Shown piece by piece: positions 35,301 to 48,448 of a stretch of DNA of 64,000 nt. Made by a program: the position numbers and the translations under genes. Position 1 is the first letter of the stretch, and each line of letters starts with the position of its first letter. The DNA is from Lichenostomus cassidix (Eukaryota > Chordata > Aves > Passeriformes > Meliphagidae), in NCBI GenBank assembly GCA_008360975.2, contig CM039184.1:36753797-36817796 (forward strand), given 5' to 3'. A model generated the notes under the pieces. The model saw only the letters and a list, made by a program, of their open reading frames with translations, did not search any database and was not told the origin of the DNA.

Positions 35301-38300
35301 TTAACCAGCTATTTGTTACAGACAGGCATTTTTCTTAGTCTATACATGCCATTTGATGTCACTGCGAATTCAGCAAATAGATTAATAGAACACTACTTAT
35401 TAATTCACTGAGGGACAACTAAATTTACACTGAAAATATGCACTCAAGTTTTAGGACACGACTGTGTCACAGCAGTGACCACAGACGTTTACAGTTATAC
35501 AATTATTGTATATCCACCTTCCTCTGTAAAAAGGTGTTTGTTTTTCTGGAATGGAAAACATAAGTAAGAGTCTTTTAGCTTTATGGTGGAAAGGGACTTT
35601 CAAAGAAGCAGAAGATGTCATCTTTAACATCTGTATGAATGTTGATCATTAGGGGCTAAGCATCTTTCACATGAAATCAAAAGGTATTGTAAAGTCTCTA
35701 GCAGACTTCACAGCAACATCTCTAGAAGATTTAAAATTCTTTTCAGTCTTTCTTGTACCCTTCTGCACTTTCTGCAGTTCAACTTGCTGATGGCAGGCAG
35801 AGTTCAGCATCTAGTGTAACTTAATATTCTGCACGTCTGTTTTTTATTTCTGTGATGCCTGAAAGGTTGTTTATTATGTCAAATTTTTACTTGAATATTC
35901 AAAACATACATTCAAAATTAATTTAGAAAAGTGTGGAAATGTGCTATAATTTATCTTAGTGGAACAACAAAATAAATCCAATCTAAGGAGAGAACCCAAC
36001 AAATTGTTTTTCATATCAAAGCTTATTAAAAATGCATCAAGCACACTTATGGATGAGCAGAATTCAGAGTGTACACGGTATTGTCTAAACACAGTTAGTG
36101 ATTCAGTTTATTTAACTGAATTGATTTAACTTATTGAATTGCCATTGCTGTAGAAAGTGCAGGTTCCTGCAGAGTTTGTATGCTTTATAATTTTTTATTA
36201 TAAAATCAATTTCAAACAACATAACTGTCTTTCAGCTATTAGTCATGTGATATGATCATACTGTGAAAAGGTGCTAACACTACTCATCTTTTAATACTAA
36301 GGTTTTAGGTGAACCTTCTTAACAGAGAGATTGCAGAGTAAAGAGAGACCTCTCAGAAGACACAGAGCAGCAGAGCCTGACTTAAAGATGGGATGAAATT
36401 GTGTAGTTAGGAACACCAAAGAGAATAGTGAAGCAAGAGTTCCTCTGTTTTGGAAGAAGGCACATTTGACTGGTTCAGCTACATATGGAGCTGAAATCTA
36501 AGTCAGACACCAAACATCTGTGTGGTCTTTCACTCCAACCTGTATTATCTCCATCTGTGTTTTACATCATCCAACAATTTAACTGCAATCCAACTGCTCT
36601 GTGCTCAGATTAAACAGGCTTTAATCTCAGGTTATGAGTAAATCCAACCACAGATTTCACTAGACTATAAAATAACCTATGTATAAGTGCTGCTGACTGG
36701 TCTGTTCTTCAGGCAGATCCCAGACAGCTCTAAAGACACAGTACTCAAAGTGGGCCTTGCTGGAGATGCTGGAGCATCACATAGTCCTCAGTGGTATTTA
36801 TTTATTCACATAGCCTTAAATCTAGAAAGGATTAGATAGTATCTACCCTACCCTTCTATAGAAAATACAAGAATTTCTGGCTATTTTCTTTAAACACAAC
36901 TTCTCTTATTTTATCACAGGCATCGTGACGACACTGACAGTAATGATTTGATGTGCGAAAAATCCTTCATAATTTGTTAGAGACTAGGACACTGCATTAT
37001 GGAAAAGGAAAAGACCACCTGAAATGGGGAAAACTGGCAAATGCTTTTTAAGCTTTATTCAAAAAACAGTGCAGCACCACACAGGTATCACCAGCTTTGT
37101 TACCCCACCTAGTTAAGTAGTATTTGCAAGGTGCATTTGCTCCAGCTAGTTGACGTTTGAAAAGCATAACAGTGGCTAACATTATTTCAAACCTAAGGCA
37201 ATATCCATTCGGAACAACTAGAGAAAGAAACAATGTATAACATCTCATTAAAATAATTCAGACTACATTTCTCAAACTCCAAATAATTCTATACCAGCAA
37301 AATCCCAAAAGTTATAATAAAAATGAAAGAAGTTAAATTAAAATTCAAGCACTTATTAATTTATTAAATATGTTCTAGAACTTCAGAATGATCTTAAACA
37401 TACAAATGAAAATTCTGAAATCTCTTTAGAAGAACAAGTTACAAGATGTAAACAGAAGCTAAAATCTAAAGTTGAATTTTAAATCTAGACTACATTTGAA
37501 GAGCAATTTTGTATTAGAAGAGTTGAGCTCATTACTATAGCTATACTGCTGACCCTTTGGAAATGAAAAATAGATTTAACCAAAGTTCGACTCCAGGCAA
37601 AGATGGTGGGCTGTTGGGAAATTTCTCAAGGATGATACTTAAACATGAAGTGGTCTTGAATATAACAATGTAACTTGCTTTGATTGTAACTGAGAAATAC
37701 TTTAAGTAAAGACTTGGCCTTGGAGATGATAAAAGTAAAAAATGTACTCAACACTAGAATACACAAGCTTAAAATCCATTTGTATGAACAAGAAATTAGA
37801 AAAACAATGCACTTTTCTCTTTATCTTATTGTACACATAGAATATATAATTTATGCTTTGCTTCTCTGATAGCTTGTTAGTTAAAGTGTATCTGCCACTT
37901 CTCAGCTTCTTTCCATGGTTCAGTGATCACTTAGTATTTCAATGCTAGAAAACCATGCAATGTCTCATGTTATACTTCATCTTCGCTAGAAAAATAGAAT
38001 GTACTTATTTTTAATCAATCTAAAGTCATCTAATAGGAGAAGGCTTTACAAATGCAAAATAAAAGTACTTCTATAAAAGCAGTCTTTCAGCAAATGCGCT
38101 TCTTAAAAACTTGAACTGACTCCCAGTAGACCAGAACAAATATATCTAATATTATCATAACCCATTCTTTTCCCATAAATTACTCAGGATTACTATAAGT
38201 AATTTAAGCCAGCATCAGATGCTGAAAGTACCAACAGTACTTTGTACAAGTGTTACACAAAAGTTCACAATAAGGACAGAAGGTTTCAGAAAGTTACCTT

Positions 38301-41300
38301 TGAAACTTTTATATCTTTGTGGGATATGGAACCACTGAAAAGGAGTAAGTCAAAAAAACCTACATAAACACACCAGAAAGTATGTTTTCCTTTTGCAGGG
38401 GAAATGTACTAAACATGTAGCCTTGACATTGGCTACTAAAGGTTCTTGGATTCCCATGGAGCCCAACACTAGCAAAGATCAGGTGATGAAAGCAAGGTGT
38501 AATCATACAAAGTATTCCTCTATAGCCTGACTTAGCATGTTTGGACTCAGCAATGCAGAACGAGACATAAGCACAGAAGAAACTTTTGCTATAAAACTAT
38601 TCAGATATGCAGATATTACAGTACCTACAGAAGTTTCAATTATTTATATTTTGCTAATTACAACTTGCTTTGATAAATTAGAAAAGGAATAATTTAGTTA
38701 TGGATTGAAACAGAAGGAGAAAAGCAGTTATGGTGCAAAATAGGAGGTGGAAGTCAGGTGGGGTGAATAAAACCCTGAAACTACAGTGCACATAAGAAGC
38801 CTCCCAGAAAAAAAAAAAAAAAAAAAAACCCAAGCAAAAAAAGTGGCACAATTGCTAACTTAAAACTCCATTTAGAAAATCTCAGGTGATGCAATGCTAG
38901 TTTGAATGTAATACAGTAGGTACTACTGAACTTAGCCCCTGATAACAATTATCAACTGCAATTCAAACAACTTTTTTTCCCTCCTCATTCCTCTGCACAA
39001 TCTAGGTTTGGGTGTTGCCCAGAACACATTACTTTCAAGTTCAGTTTAAAGCCTTATTCATCGCACATGATGAATCGATTAGCTTCATTTAATTTATTGT
39101 TATACCAATACATGAAGCACATGAAAAAATTCAAGCACTTGAACTTTGTTACTTCAATCTCCAAAAGCCAGATTAAGCCCATTTTTCATATATCCACTTA
39201 GTGGTATCTGTTGTGAAGTCTTAGAATAAATTAATATGTTATGCAGAAGTGACAGCTTTAATGGTAATAAATACTGGAAAAGACCATTCCTGAGACAGCA
39301 CTAATAATCAAGTTGCACTCTGCTATTTTGTCAAAAATACTAGTCATTGTGTTAATTGCAAGGTTTGAGGTGACAATCAGCTAGCAGGCTCTGCTGATTG
39401 AGATGAGTCTTTAATGACAGTTTAGGTGATTATATTCAAGTTATATTTAGAGCTTGTTTGGGCTGCTTGATTGAAAAAAAACCAAAAAAAAAAAACCCTT
39501 GTAACTGAGGTTGGGATTGTTTCCTAGGAACAAGAATGTCTGGGACAAACACACAAAATCTGGAGCTCTTGGATTGTACTCCTACAGTGGCACAACTGCA
39601 GGCTCAGCCACCAACTGGCTGCAGGCTGCATCTGCTCACGAGTGAGTCATACTCAGAGTTATGTGCTAAAAAAACACAACTATATCAACTTTGAAAATGA
39701 AAGTATACCCGACTAAAAGTATATCCAATTTTAAGCATTTAAAATCAAGGGTATCTATAATTACCTTGCGTTACTGAAAGCTGCTAAAGTAGAGAATACT
39801 GTTCATATCCACTGAAAATATTGTTTCCTAGATGTTGCAGATAATTAAGAGCTTTTGCATTGTAAACAGTCAGCAAGATAAAAAAAAATTACTTTTGATT
39901 ACCCTTTATGTCCATTCACATATAATTTTTGCCATGATGATAAATACATCATAGTAATAGTAATTTATTTTATAATTTCTTTGCAGGCCTGCCAGATGAC
40001 CCTAACTCTCTTCTCTAGTACAAAAGCAAGTCCAGCAATTTGTTGGAGTTAGCTAGAAGCATAATTTTTCTAGAAGTTTTTAAAGACTCTTCATACAAGA
40101 TTAGAGTTTAAGGCAGTCAGGATTCAGGAAAATATGTACTCAGATTGCTGAAGAAAACAAAACAATTCCCACTTATTCCCTGCAATAAGAATGAATGAAT
40201 GTAGCTGTTTCAGTTATAAAATATCCTGAAACATAAATTTCATGTGCTTGGCCATATGATTAACACAGATGGCAGATACAATCTCTCACCTAAATCAGTG
40301 TGCAGTACATCCACTTTCTGGCTGTAACACTGCTTTACCAGATAGCTCACCCTGAAGCATCATTTCTGAACACATGTTTCCATGACCCTGTTAAGTAAGG
40401 CTGAAGTAAACATTCTTGGATTTAAGAAAGATTTACTGATCATTAATTAATTACTGAGATTTCAGTGATATCTCTTAAATGGTTCTCCTGTGGACAGGCG
40501 CTGCTAACATTGCCAGAACATCATTACAAATATTGAAATTTGTTAACAATGTGAATTTCATACACGGGATGGCAGACCTGTAACTGCGATTGCGTAAAGA
40601 GAAGGGTTGTGGCTAGGCTGGCAATCTCACATATTTAGTTTGAGAATAAAATTTACTCATTCCATGAGAAAAGAATGCCTAGCTTGTTATGAGTGATACA
40701 TGTATGCTGTTAGTCATTCACTATTAAGTCATAACATCATTGGGAACAGACACTTATTAAAATGAAAATGTAATAAATGGAAAGTTAAAGAATCACACCG
40801 ACAGAAAATTCTTGTTGTCAGAAATCTACATTTATTATTTACTCATGAGAAAGTTGCCCTTAATGCCTTGTTAGTGAACCACTCAGGAACCTGGTCTGTT
40901 TTCTGAGCTTGGCTGGTATTCAAGGAATGCTCACCACTGTTGGAAGGAAACAGTTGGAAGGAAACAGGAAATCACTACCTGTTGGAAGGAAAAGGTTAAA
41001 ACCACAAGAGTTGGTGAGGAGGAGGGAATAATAATTTTGCTCAAAGTGACCTTGCATCTGGGATTGCTAAAGATGTCAGTGTGGGAAAAAAATGTGTCCA
41101 TTTATTATGCCTAGTGTGGTTTATCCTCTGCCTGTTTTAAGTGTAGTTCCTGTGGAGATGTAACACACTCTCACAGACATGAACAAAGCCTTTTGTAGCA
41201 TTGAGGCAGGCAGAGACCCTCCTGCTGCCCACTAGGATGAGCTAAGCCCAGCAGAGCATGTGTCCCTGTGTGTCTCTGCCACTCTGAGTTGTGAACAAGG

Positions 41301-44300
41301 TAATTAAATAAATCTACTCCGCATTTTTGCTGTGGCTTGGTGGCTGACTTGGTCACCTGTACGTGTTGATTCACACCTTACCTAACCAGCATTGACAGGA
41401 ACAGACATGGGTAAATCCTTGTAACATCTTCCACATTCCTAACGAATTGTTAAGTTCAACACTGATTGGCATACTATAAACAGCTGCCTGACCAAAGTGC
41501 AAAACTGGTAATTATAAATGATAATTGGAATATATATCTGCTATTAGTACTTATATTGCTCATAGTAAGGCACTACATTATTGTTATAAAAGCACAACTT
41601 CATGCAAGATCAAACTTCTATTCCCAAGTCTGAAAGAGTCTTGATTTTTCAAATTAAGTTACAGGGTTATGGCTCTATTCTTGAGTGTGCCTGCAGATGT
41701 TATCTTAGCTCCACTCAGCATATTGGAGATTGTCTCTTCCCTAAAACTCTTTGTGATTCAGTAACCAGACATCCCTGTGACAGAACTCCCCAAGAATCCA
41801 ATCTCATAGTCTGTCCAAACACAGCGGTGTTAACACAAAGCACATCTCACAGTGACTTTCAATTAAATAGCCAGTCAAGGAGACTGAATTCATGGTGCTC
41901 ACATTTTCATAAAGTATTGTAGTAGCAGCAGCTGCTCTGAAGTATAATATTAAGTTGTAAAGCCTCCTCAGTCAGCAGAAATTCAAATTTGCATTTTAAC
42001 AAAGAGAAGGTGATCAGAAAGTACTATGGGGACTCTACAGTTTCCCATCCTAAAAATGGGAAACCTATAGTAGATAATTAAGTATTTACATGACAGAAGA
42101 GAGAATAAAGGAAACATGACAATAGCCTGTTGATAAAAAAGCTCTCTGAAATAGTTAAGAGTTCCAGATTCCAATCCCAATTTTTCACACCTTTTACTGA
42201 ATTTTATTGGGGGAAAAACAGTAGATGGGCATCTAGCCTGAGGGTTGAATCATTAAACCTGTAGAGAGTCAAACACCTTACTTTAGTCTGCAGGAAAATT
42301 TTGAAGAGTCTTCTTTTGCCAAACTAAGAATGTGCTGTCACCAGCTGCATCATTTCCTGTGTTCCTCAGTGCCCTGCTGTGCATTCCTGCACTCTACCTA
42401 TAGCAGCTGTGTGGCCATAAAGTAAAACAGAACAGCTTGCTTACTCACATTCTGAAAAAGAAAACAATTTTTTTTTTTTGGCCAAACAGCTAGCTGATCC
42501 CTTTGGTGGAGCTGCACAACCCCCAGAACCAAGTGCATAATTGAAGAGAGAACACATACGAGGGTAGTACCACCCATTCTGGGCAGCAAAATCTTTCTCC
42601 AGCTGAAACCATCTTTGAGAGATGGACAAATCTTAAAATATAACCTTTTCTTCAGCCCTTCACTATTAACTAACACTTATTTTTCCTCGTCCAATACAGT
42701 TGCTTTTTGTGGATTTTATTAGCACTGCTGTAACTATGATTTTCAGAGTTCAGACGCTGACAGGAATGATGATGGTGTGATATACATCGTATCTGATGCA
42801 TATTCCCCTAACAAGCCGTGGAGCTGTTTGATGCTGCTCTTGGATCAGAAGTTATGAACCCCACAGCAGAGCCAATGGAATGGGGTGCAGGCAACTGTTA
42901 CTCACTGTGCAAAGTGCAAATGGAGGTCAGAGAGGTTAAACTGTTGGATCTGGCACAAAGCATGCACCCGTCTGCCAGTCCTGGTATAGGAACAGTAACC
43001 TCCAGCTGAGAGACACAGCAGGCAAGGAGAAATAGCACTGCAGAAATCAGTTAAAGGCTGACAACACCCTTATGCTCATGTGGCAAAGTGATGTTACCCC
43101 TAAAGACCCATTTTTGGGACTAGCACTTTCACTAAGCACTAACAAAAACTGTCGTAACTCCAGCTGAGAAGTGAGATCACAAGACTTCTCATGTTGGCAG
43201 ATCTGTAAGAATGGGTACAGATTCAATGTCAATAGCTACAGTTCATTAACACTGCAGCTACTCCAACATAATTTATTTTCTACTTTATAAAATACAAATT
43301 AGTCTTCAGTAACAACCAGATTAGCAAACCACACTTGACTGCATATGAATTAAACTTGTTTATAATTCTTTTTACATTCGCCCTTTTAAACTATAATATT
43401 TTGCTATATCTATTACCATAAATCCTTCAGAAAAAGACCCACTTAGCTAAAGAAATGATTACACAAGGAAAGTAGGACACTGTCAGTTCTACATTGCTAC
43501 TCAATGCTCAGGAAAAATGCTGCAGATAAAAATAATACTTTATGGAAAGTTTCAGTTCCTTTATAGTCCTCTATGTATCAGCCTGCCAACCCAACCAAAG
43601 ATCTTGAAGATGATCCATGATAATTTGTCTTGAATTTTTTTTGTTGTAACAATGTCTATCCAGGAGCAGCATTAGACTAGCAGGATAATGGTTTTTATTT
43701 TCAAATAGCCTGTCACATTGTATTTAATAAATAACCACATATACCACCAAACATCTACTTATTAACAATAAGCATTCATGATCTAGCTATGTATAATTCT
43801 GTACAGTACTGCAAAACGGTAATTACTGCTTCAGCAATTATGCCACCTTTAAGAGGTCAGAGCATACAGAAGTAGAATCCTCCCTGCCAAATACTACTTT
43901 GCCGAAAGAGTCTACAGTCTAATCATGCATGAAGTAAACTTCAAAAAGAAAATTAAGCAACAATTGAACCTGGATGGATATAGCCAGAAAGTGTCAAGAA
44001 AGCCATTTTGATAGGTCTGCTGACAGCAAAGAAAGCAAATTTAATATAAAAAAAAAATATTTATTGACCTAATAATAACACATTTGAAGAAAACATAAAG
44101 TATCATTAATGGCAGCAGAACAGGAAAAACATAACTGGGATTCTTCTGATAATAGAGGAAAAAGTCCTTCTCCTGTCTGGGATGGTTAGGTCTCTAAGAA
44201 TCTCTCTATACTTGTATTGGAAAAATTACAAGTTCAGGTCTTCCCATCTGTATGAAAGAATATTCAAAAAACCCAAGGCAAGTGGATTTCTTGCTAAACT

Positions 44301-46142
44301 AAATTTCTTATTTTTCCAGATCTTTAAATGATAAATGTTTAGAAATTAGAAATATAAAATGCAACCCTACTTCACAACTACATTCAAGTGGCAAAGTCCA
44401 CTGCTTTCCATATTTACACCAGTAATCAAAATAATAACATAGTAACAAACAGAATTAGAGTCAAAACGTATTTCAGAATCTGTCTGGCAAGTATGCAAAG
44501 GGTGAAAACATGAAAATTCCTGTTCATCTAACACATGACAGTTTTTTTTCTATGCAAAGCACCAAAATCACCATTTCTAACCAATACAACCCCCTGATAT
44601 TTACAATATAATTGCTTTTGTAAAGCTCTGCCTGGAAAAAGCATAACCAAAACTTCTTGTAAAGATTTTTTCCCTATGTTATTAGGAAAAAGGAAAAAAG
44701 TCACCAGCAGCAGGAATTCCCTGAACTTGCACCCTTTGAAGTTGCTATTGCGTTTATTTCACAGAACACCACATGTCACGGTAAAGGTATGAGCTAATCA
44801 CACCAAGACAGCACTGCACCAGCAGCTGTATTTACCTACATTGATTGCAATTGTCAGAGGAAAAAAAGAAAATTAAAACATAGCTAATGTTGTTAATTGC
44901 ACAAACATAAATATTTGCTCCTGACTCAGGAGCTTAAACAATAATAATATTAGTCACAAAATCCTGAGATCAGTTCACTTCTGCTCCAAGGACATTTCAC
45001 TTTTTGCTGTGAATTCAATGGAATTTATGTGGAGGAAGGAAAAGAACCCCCAGTGAGAACATCTGTAATTCAGTGCTTAATATATAACATACCTGCTGTA
45101 CATTAGAGCTAGAGTAAATTTAACGGTATAACTGATGTTTCTTCATGCACACAGACTACAGAAATCCTGCACACATTCTGTGTTTCAAAATAAGAATGAA
45201 CAACACTGTTAATGAGTTACAACAGTCATGTGATAAATAACAAATGCTGATAGAATTTCTGCAACATTTTTTATTAAGTGAAGATAATAAGAGTCACTCC
45301 AGTTTATATAATATTATTTGTAGATTCCATCTAAAAATCAATCTTGAATTCTCTAAAAACTCTGAATTATTCCTGACTGAGGCAGTTACAAATGAACAAA
45401 CAGGTTTCAGTGTTAACCTGCAAATGGTGAAATGACAGGGAAGCCTTCTTCAGAAGTGCATACAAAACACTGCCTGGGTACACAGAGATTGCTTAACTAA
45501 GGAACAATTTGATGCCATGCGAAAACAGAGCATAGTTCACTTTTAGTCAGACAATTAAGCTAAGATTCTTTTTCTGTCTGCAATACATGAAGAATTAATC
45601 TGGTAAGAAGTTTTAGAAACAGAAAAAAGACAGCTAAATAGAAGCTACTGATCTTAAAAAAAACCTCACAGCTTTACAGACAGGATGCATTCAGTTGAAC
45701 CACTAAATTGCAAATACTCATATCCTGTGTAGGTTTTTTGTAGTAAAAGTTGGAGAGTAAAAACCAAAAAACAAGATTTTTTTTTGCAACTCCAACAGCA
45801 ATTGTCATAGGTTCTGCTTACTTTTGACAAGTTTGTACTTGATATTTACCTTAAAAAATTCATGTGTCTGCTAAGCATAACAAAACACAATTAACAACCT
45901 TTAAAGAAATCTTTTTAAGACAAAATATTAAGCCAGGTATTTTTTTTAATTCTGAATTCTGTTCATAATATCAGAAGGGTACATTCTTAATACTATGATT
46001 TAATATAGTCAAATTAGTGATGTATCAAAATAATTTACACTAACTAACTTTTTCATTTATAACTAATTCATCATCACAAATCAGCCCACATTATCAAACC
46101 ACATGTATTAGCACCTATGTCTCACAGAGACTAGTAATTTTT
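32371..46142. other. NEIL3-AGA intergenic region
   Basis: AT-rich DNA between two convergent genes. All open frames are short and without family resemblance. The visible simple sequence is an A-run of 21 at 38808-38828, an A-rich tract near 39474-39496 and three short copies of gttggaaggaaa at about 40938-40992. I see no CpG island, RNA gene or clear transposon end in this stretch. Confidence 0.55.
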
Positions 46143-46800
46143 ATAGAATAATAGAATCAGTAAGGATGGAAAAGATCACCAGGTCCAACCTTTCACCTAA
46201 CATCACCATGCTAACAAAACCATATCACTAAGTGCCATGTCCCGTCATTTACAGAACACTTCCTGAGACAGTGACTCTACCATCTCCCTGGGCAGCCCAT
46301 TCCAATGCCTGACCACCCTTTCAGTGAAGAAACATTTCCTGATGTCCAGCCTTGGCACAGCCTGAGGCCATTTACCTTTGTCCTGTTGCTGGTCCTCTGG
46401 GAGAAGAGGCCAAGTCCCATCTTGCTACAGCCTCCTTTCAGGCAGTTGGACAGAGTGATAAGGTCTCCCCCAAGCCTCCTTTTCTCCAGGCTAAACATCC
46501 CTGGCTCCCTCAGCCACTCCTCATAAGGCTTGTGCTCCAGACCTTCATCAGCTCCACTGCCCTTCTCTGGATCTGCTCCAGCACCGCAATGTCCTCCTTG
46601 CAGTGAGGGGCCCGGAGCTGAATACAGCACTCGAGGTGTGGCCTCACCAGTGCTGAGTACAGAGGGACAATCACTGCCCTGGTCCTGCTGGCCACACCTT
46701 TGCTGATATAGGCCAGGACACCACTGACCTTCTTGGCCACCTGGGAACATGCTGGCTTTATGTCCAGCTGGCTGTCAACCAGCACAGATGAGCTGACTAT
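46143..46800 (-). mobile_element. CR1 LINE 3' copy
   Basis: The plus strand shows the antisense CR1 3' region in order: ctccctgggcagcccattcc, gaagaaacatttcctgatg, cctttgtcctgttgctggtc, aaggtctcccccaagcctcc, ttctctggatctgctccagc, gaatacagcactcgaggtg. The 3' end is the decayed ATTCTAT-type repeat at about 46143 (tagaataatagaatc). The minus-strand translation includes [14 protein letters not shown], the last part of the CR1 reverse-transcriptase ORF. It is 5'-truncated, as most CR1 copies are, and lies downstream of AGA in the same orientation. Confidence 0.92.
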
Positions 46801-48347
46801 TTAGCACTGTAACAGTGACTTCAAGGTACACTGTTACAGGGCATTCATAACTTCTGCTGGCATACACAAGCTGGTACAGAGTGACACAAGCACTCTAGAA
46901 AGCAAGCCACGGATATTCCCAAACCTCTTTCAGAAATGAATCCTGGAGGATTTAGCTGCAGCAATTTGAGACATTACTGCTCAGCTCCCACTACTGAACC
47001 TTATACGTTCATAGGACACAATGCAATCTTCGAAGTAACAATTATTGCAATTTTATTAATCTACTTGCACTTGACTGCCCAAGTTATCTGAAGACAGAGC
47101 AGCCATGGCAGAAGGTTTGTAGGAAGGTAGGACAGGTAGAAACCTTAAGCCTTTAGAGATATATTCAGTAGGACCTTCTCTGACAAAAGCTTGCTGTGGC
47201 CTGCAGTGAACACCGTGCCACAACATACTCTGAGGATCCTGACAGAAGTGAATCCACTGAATATATCAGTTTGTTGATGAAGCTCAATAGCAGGCCATTA
47301 AACATAGCTATTCTAGTTTGAATGGTTTATTTCCAGCTTTTTAAGATTCCAACTTGAAACAGAAAGCAAGAATAAATCTAAGGCACAACACAAAAGCACC
47401 TAAACAACTGTACGAATACATTAAGGAGTGCTTTAATACCCAATGATTTTATTTAAGCAGACAAAATAATTAAAGTGACAAGACACATTCTTTCTATTCA
47501 TTCCCCACTTTTGCCATTTCCTAGATGAATTTTAGCAAAAATTCAATCAAATGATCAACAAACCACCAATTTAAGAGAATGATCAAAAATATCTTCAAAT
47601 ATCTGCAGAATAATCCTCAAGATGCTGAAGTTCTGGTGTCTCTAGCCACAGAAAGTGACAAAACCGGAAGCTGTAGCTAACTGTCACGCTCCAGGTATTT
47701 AACTGCTCCACTGCAGAGGTAAATGTGCTACAGGACAGGGTGAGTGCACAGCATATTAGTGTCAAGGAAATCACTGTGATTACAATTCATAATGTAATTT
47801 CCACTACAATAAACAGGTGACAGGAAGATTGCCAATTGTCTTCACATCCAGTCAGTCAACCAAAATTCCTTGAAGGTCTGTACTACCAGGAATGCTTGCA
47901 TGTACTCTCCATTCAAATGTATTTGCAGCTGCTGTGGTACAAGTTAGAATGGTCCATAAGGACTTCCTCTTCATTAAAGCTTTGAAGTAGTCTTCACTAC
48001 TCTTCAACACCCCTTCCTTGCCTGTCAGCATTTTCACGCAGTTTTGTTTTCAAGAAAACCAGGAGTACATCTTAGAAAGACAATTAAATATTCTCAACGC
48101 AAGTCTAAAGCATAGAGTCACAGTTCTACTTCCAGCCTGTTATTTCAGATGTCTGACAAAGACATTTTTAAATGGCAAAGGGCCTGTTCAATTGTTACTA
48201 TTCATCACTTTTGGTTACTCAGTTCTTAGGAAAACAAGCAGACCATTAGAACCATTAGATGCTCAAAACAACTATTTTAAGAAGTAACAACTGGGGGGAC
48301 TTAGCAATGTTCTCTTCCAAGTTGAGATGCTAATACGTCAAAAGAAA
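46801..48347. other. AGA 3' flank / probable 3' UTR
   Basis: Contains no second gene that I recognise. The first minus-strand AATAAA downstream of the AGA stop is at 47448-47453 (TTTATT on the plus strand), with another at 47326-47331. This would give a 3' UTR of roughly 0.9-1.0 kb. Confidence 0.45.
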
Positions 48348-48448
48348 TTAAATGCAATCTACTACTTGCTCAGTTGGTCGACTCAGCAAAGGGCTAGAAA
48401 CCATGAAGTGAAACTGAGTGAATCCTGGAATTTTATTACACGCAGCAC
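48348..48448 (-). CDS. AGA: AGA coding exon 9 (C-terminus)
   Basis: Acceptor tttcctag, phase 1. Encodes [16 protein letters not shown] then [10 protein letters not shown] and TAA at 48350-48348. Human ends EEKVDCI, so the terminal Cys pairing is retained. Confidence 0.97.

Noticed and set aside
41151..41374. Possible LTR fragment (AATAAA followed by a U5-like stretch)
   Set aside because: Termini and target duplication could not be matched convincingly, so the resemblance is too weak to call.
46277..46785. Minus-strand frames of 157 and 91 codons
   Set aside because: They lie within the CR1 3' copy; one contains the CR1 RT C-terminal peptide.
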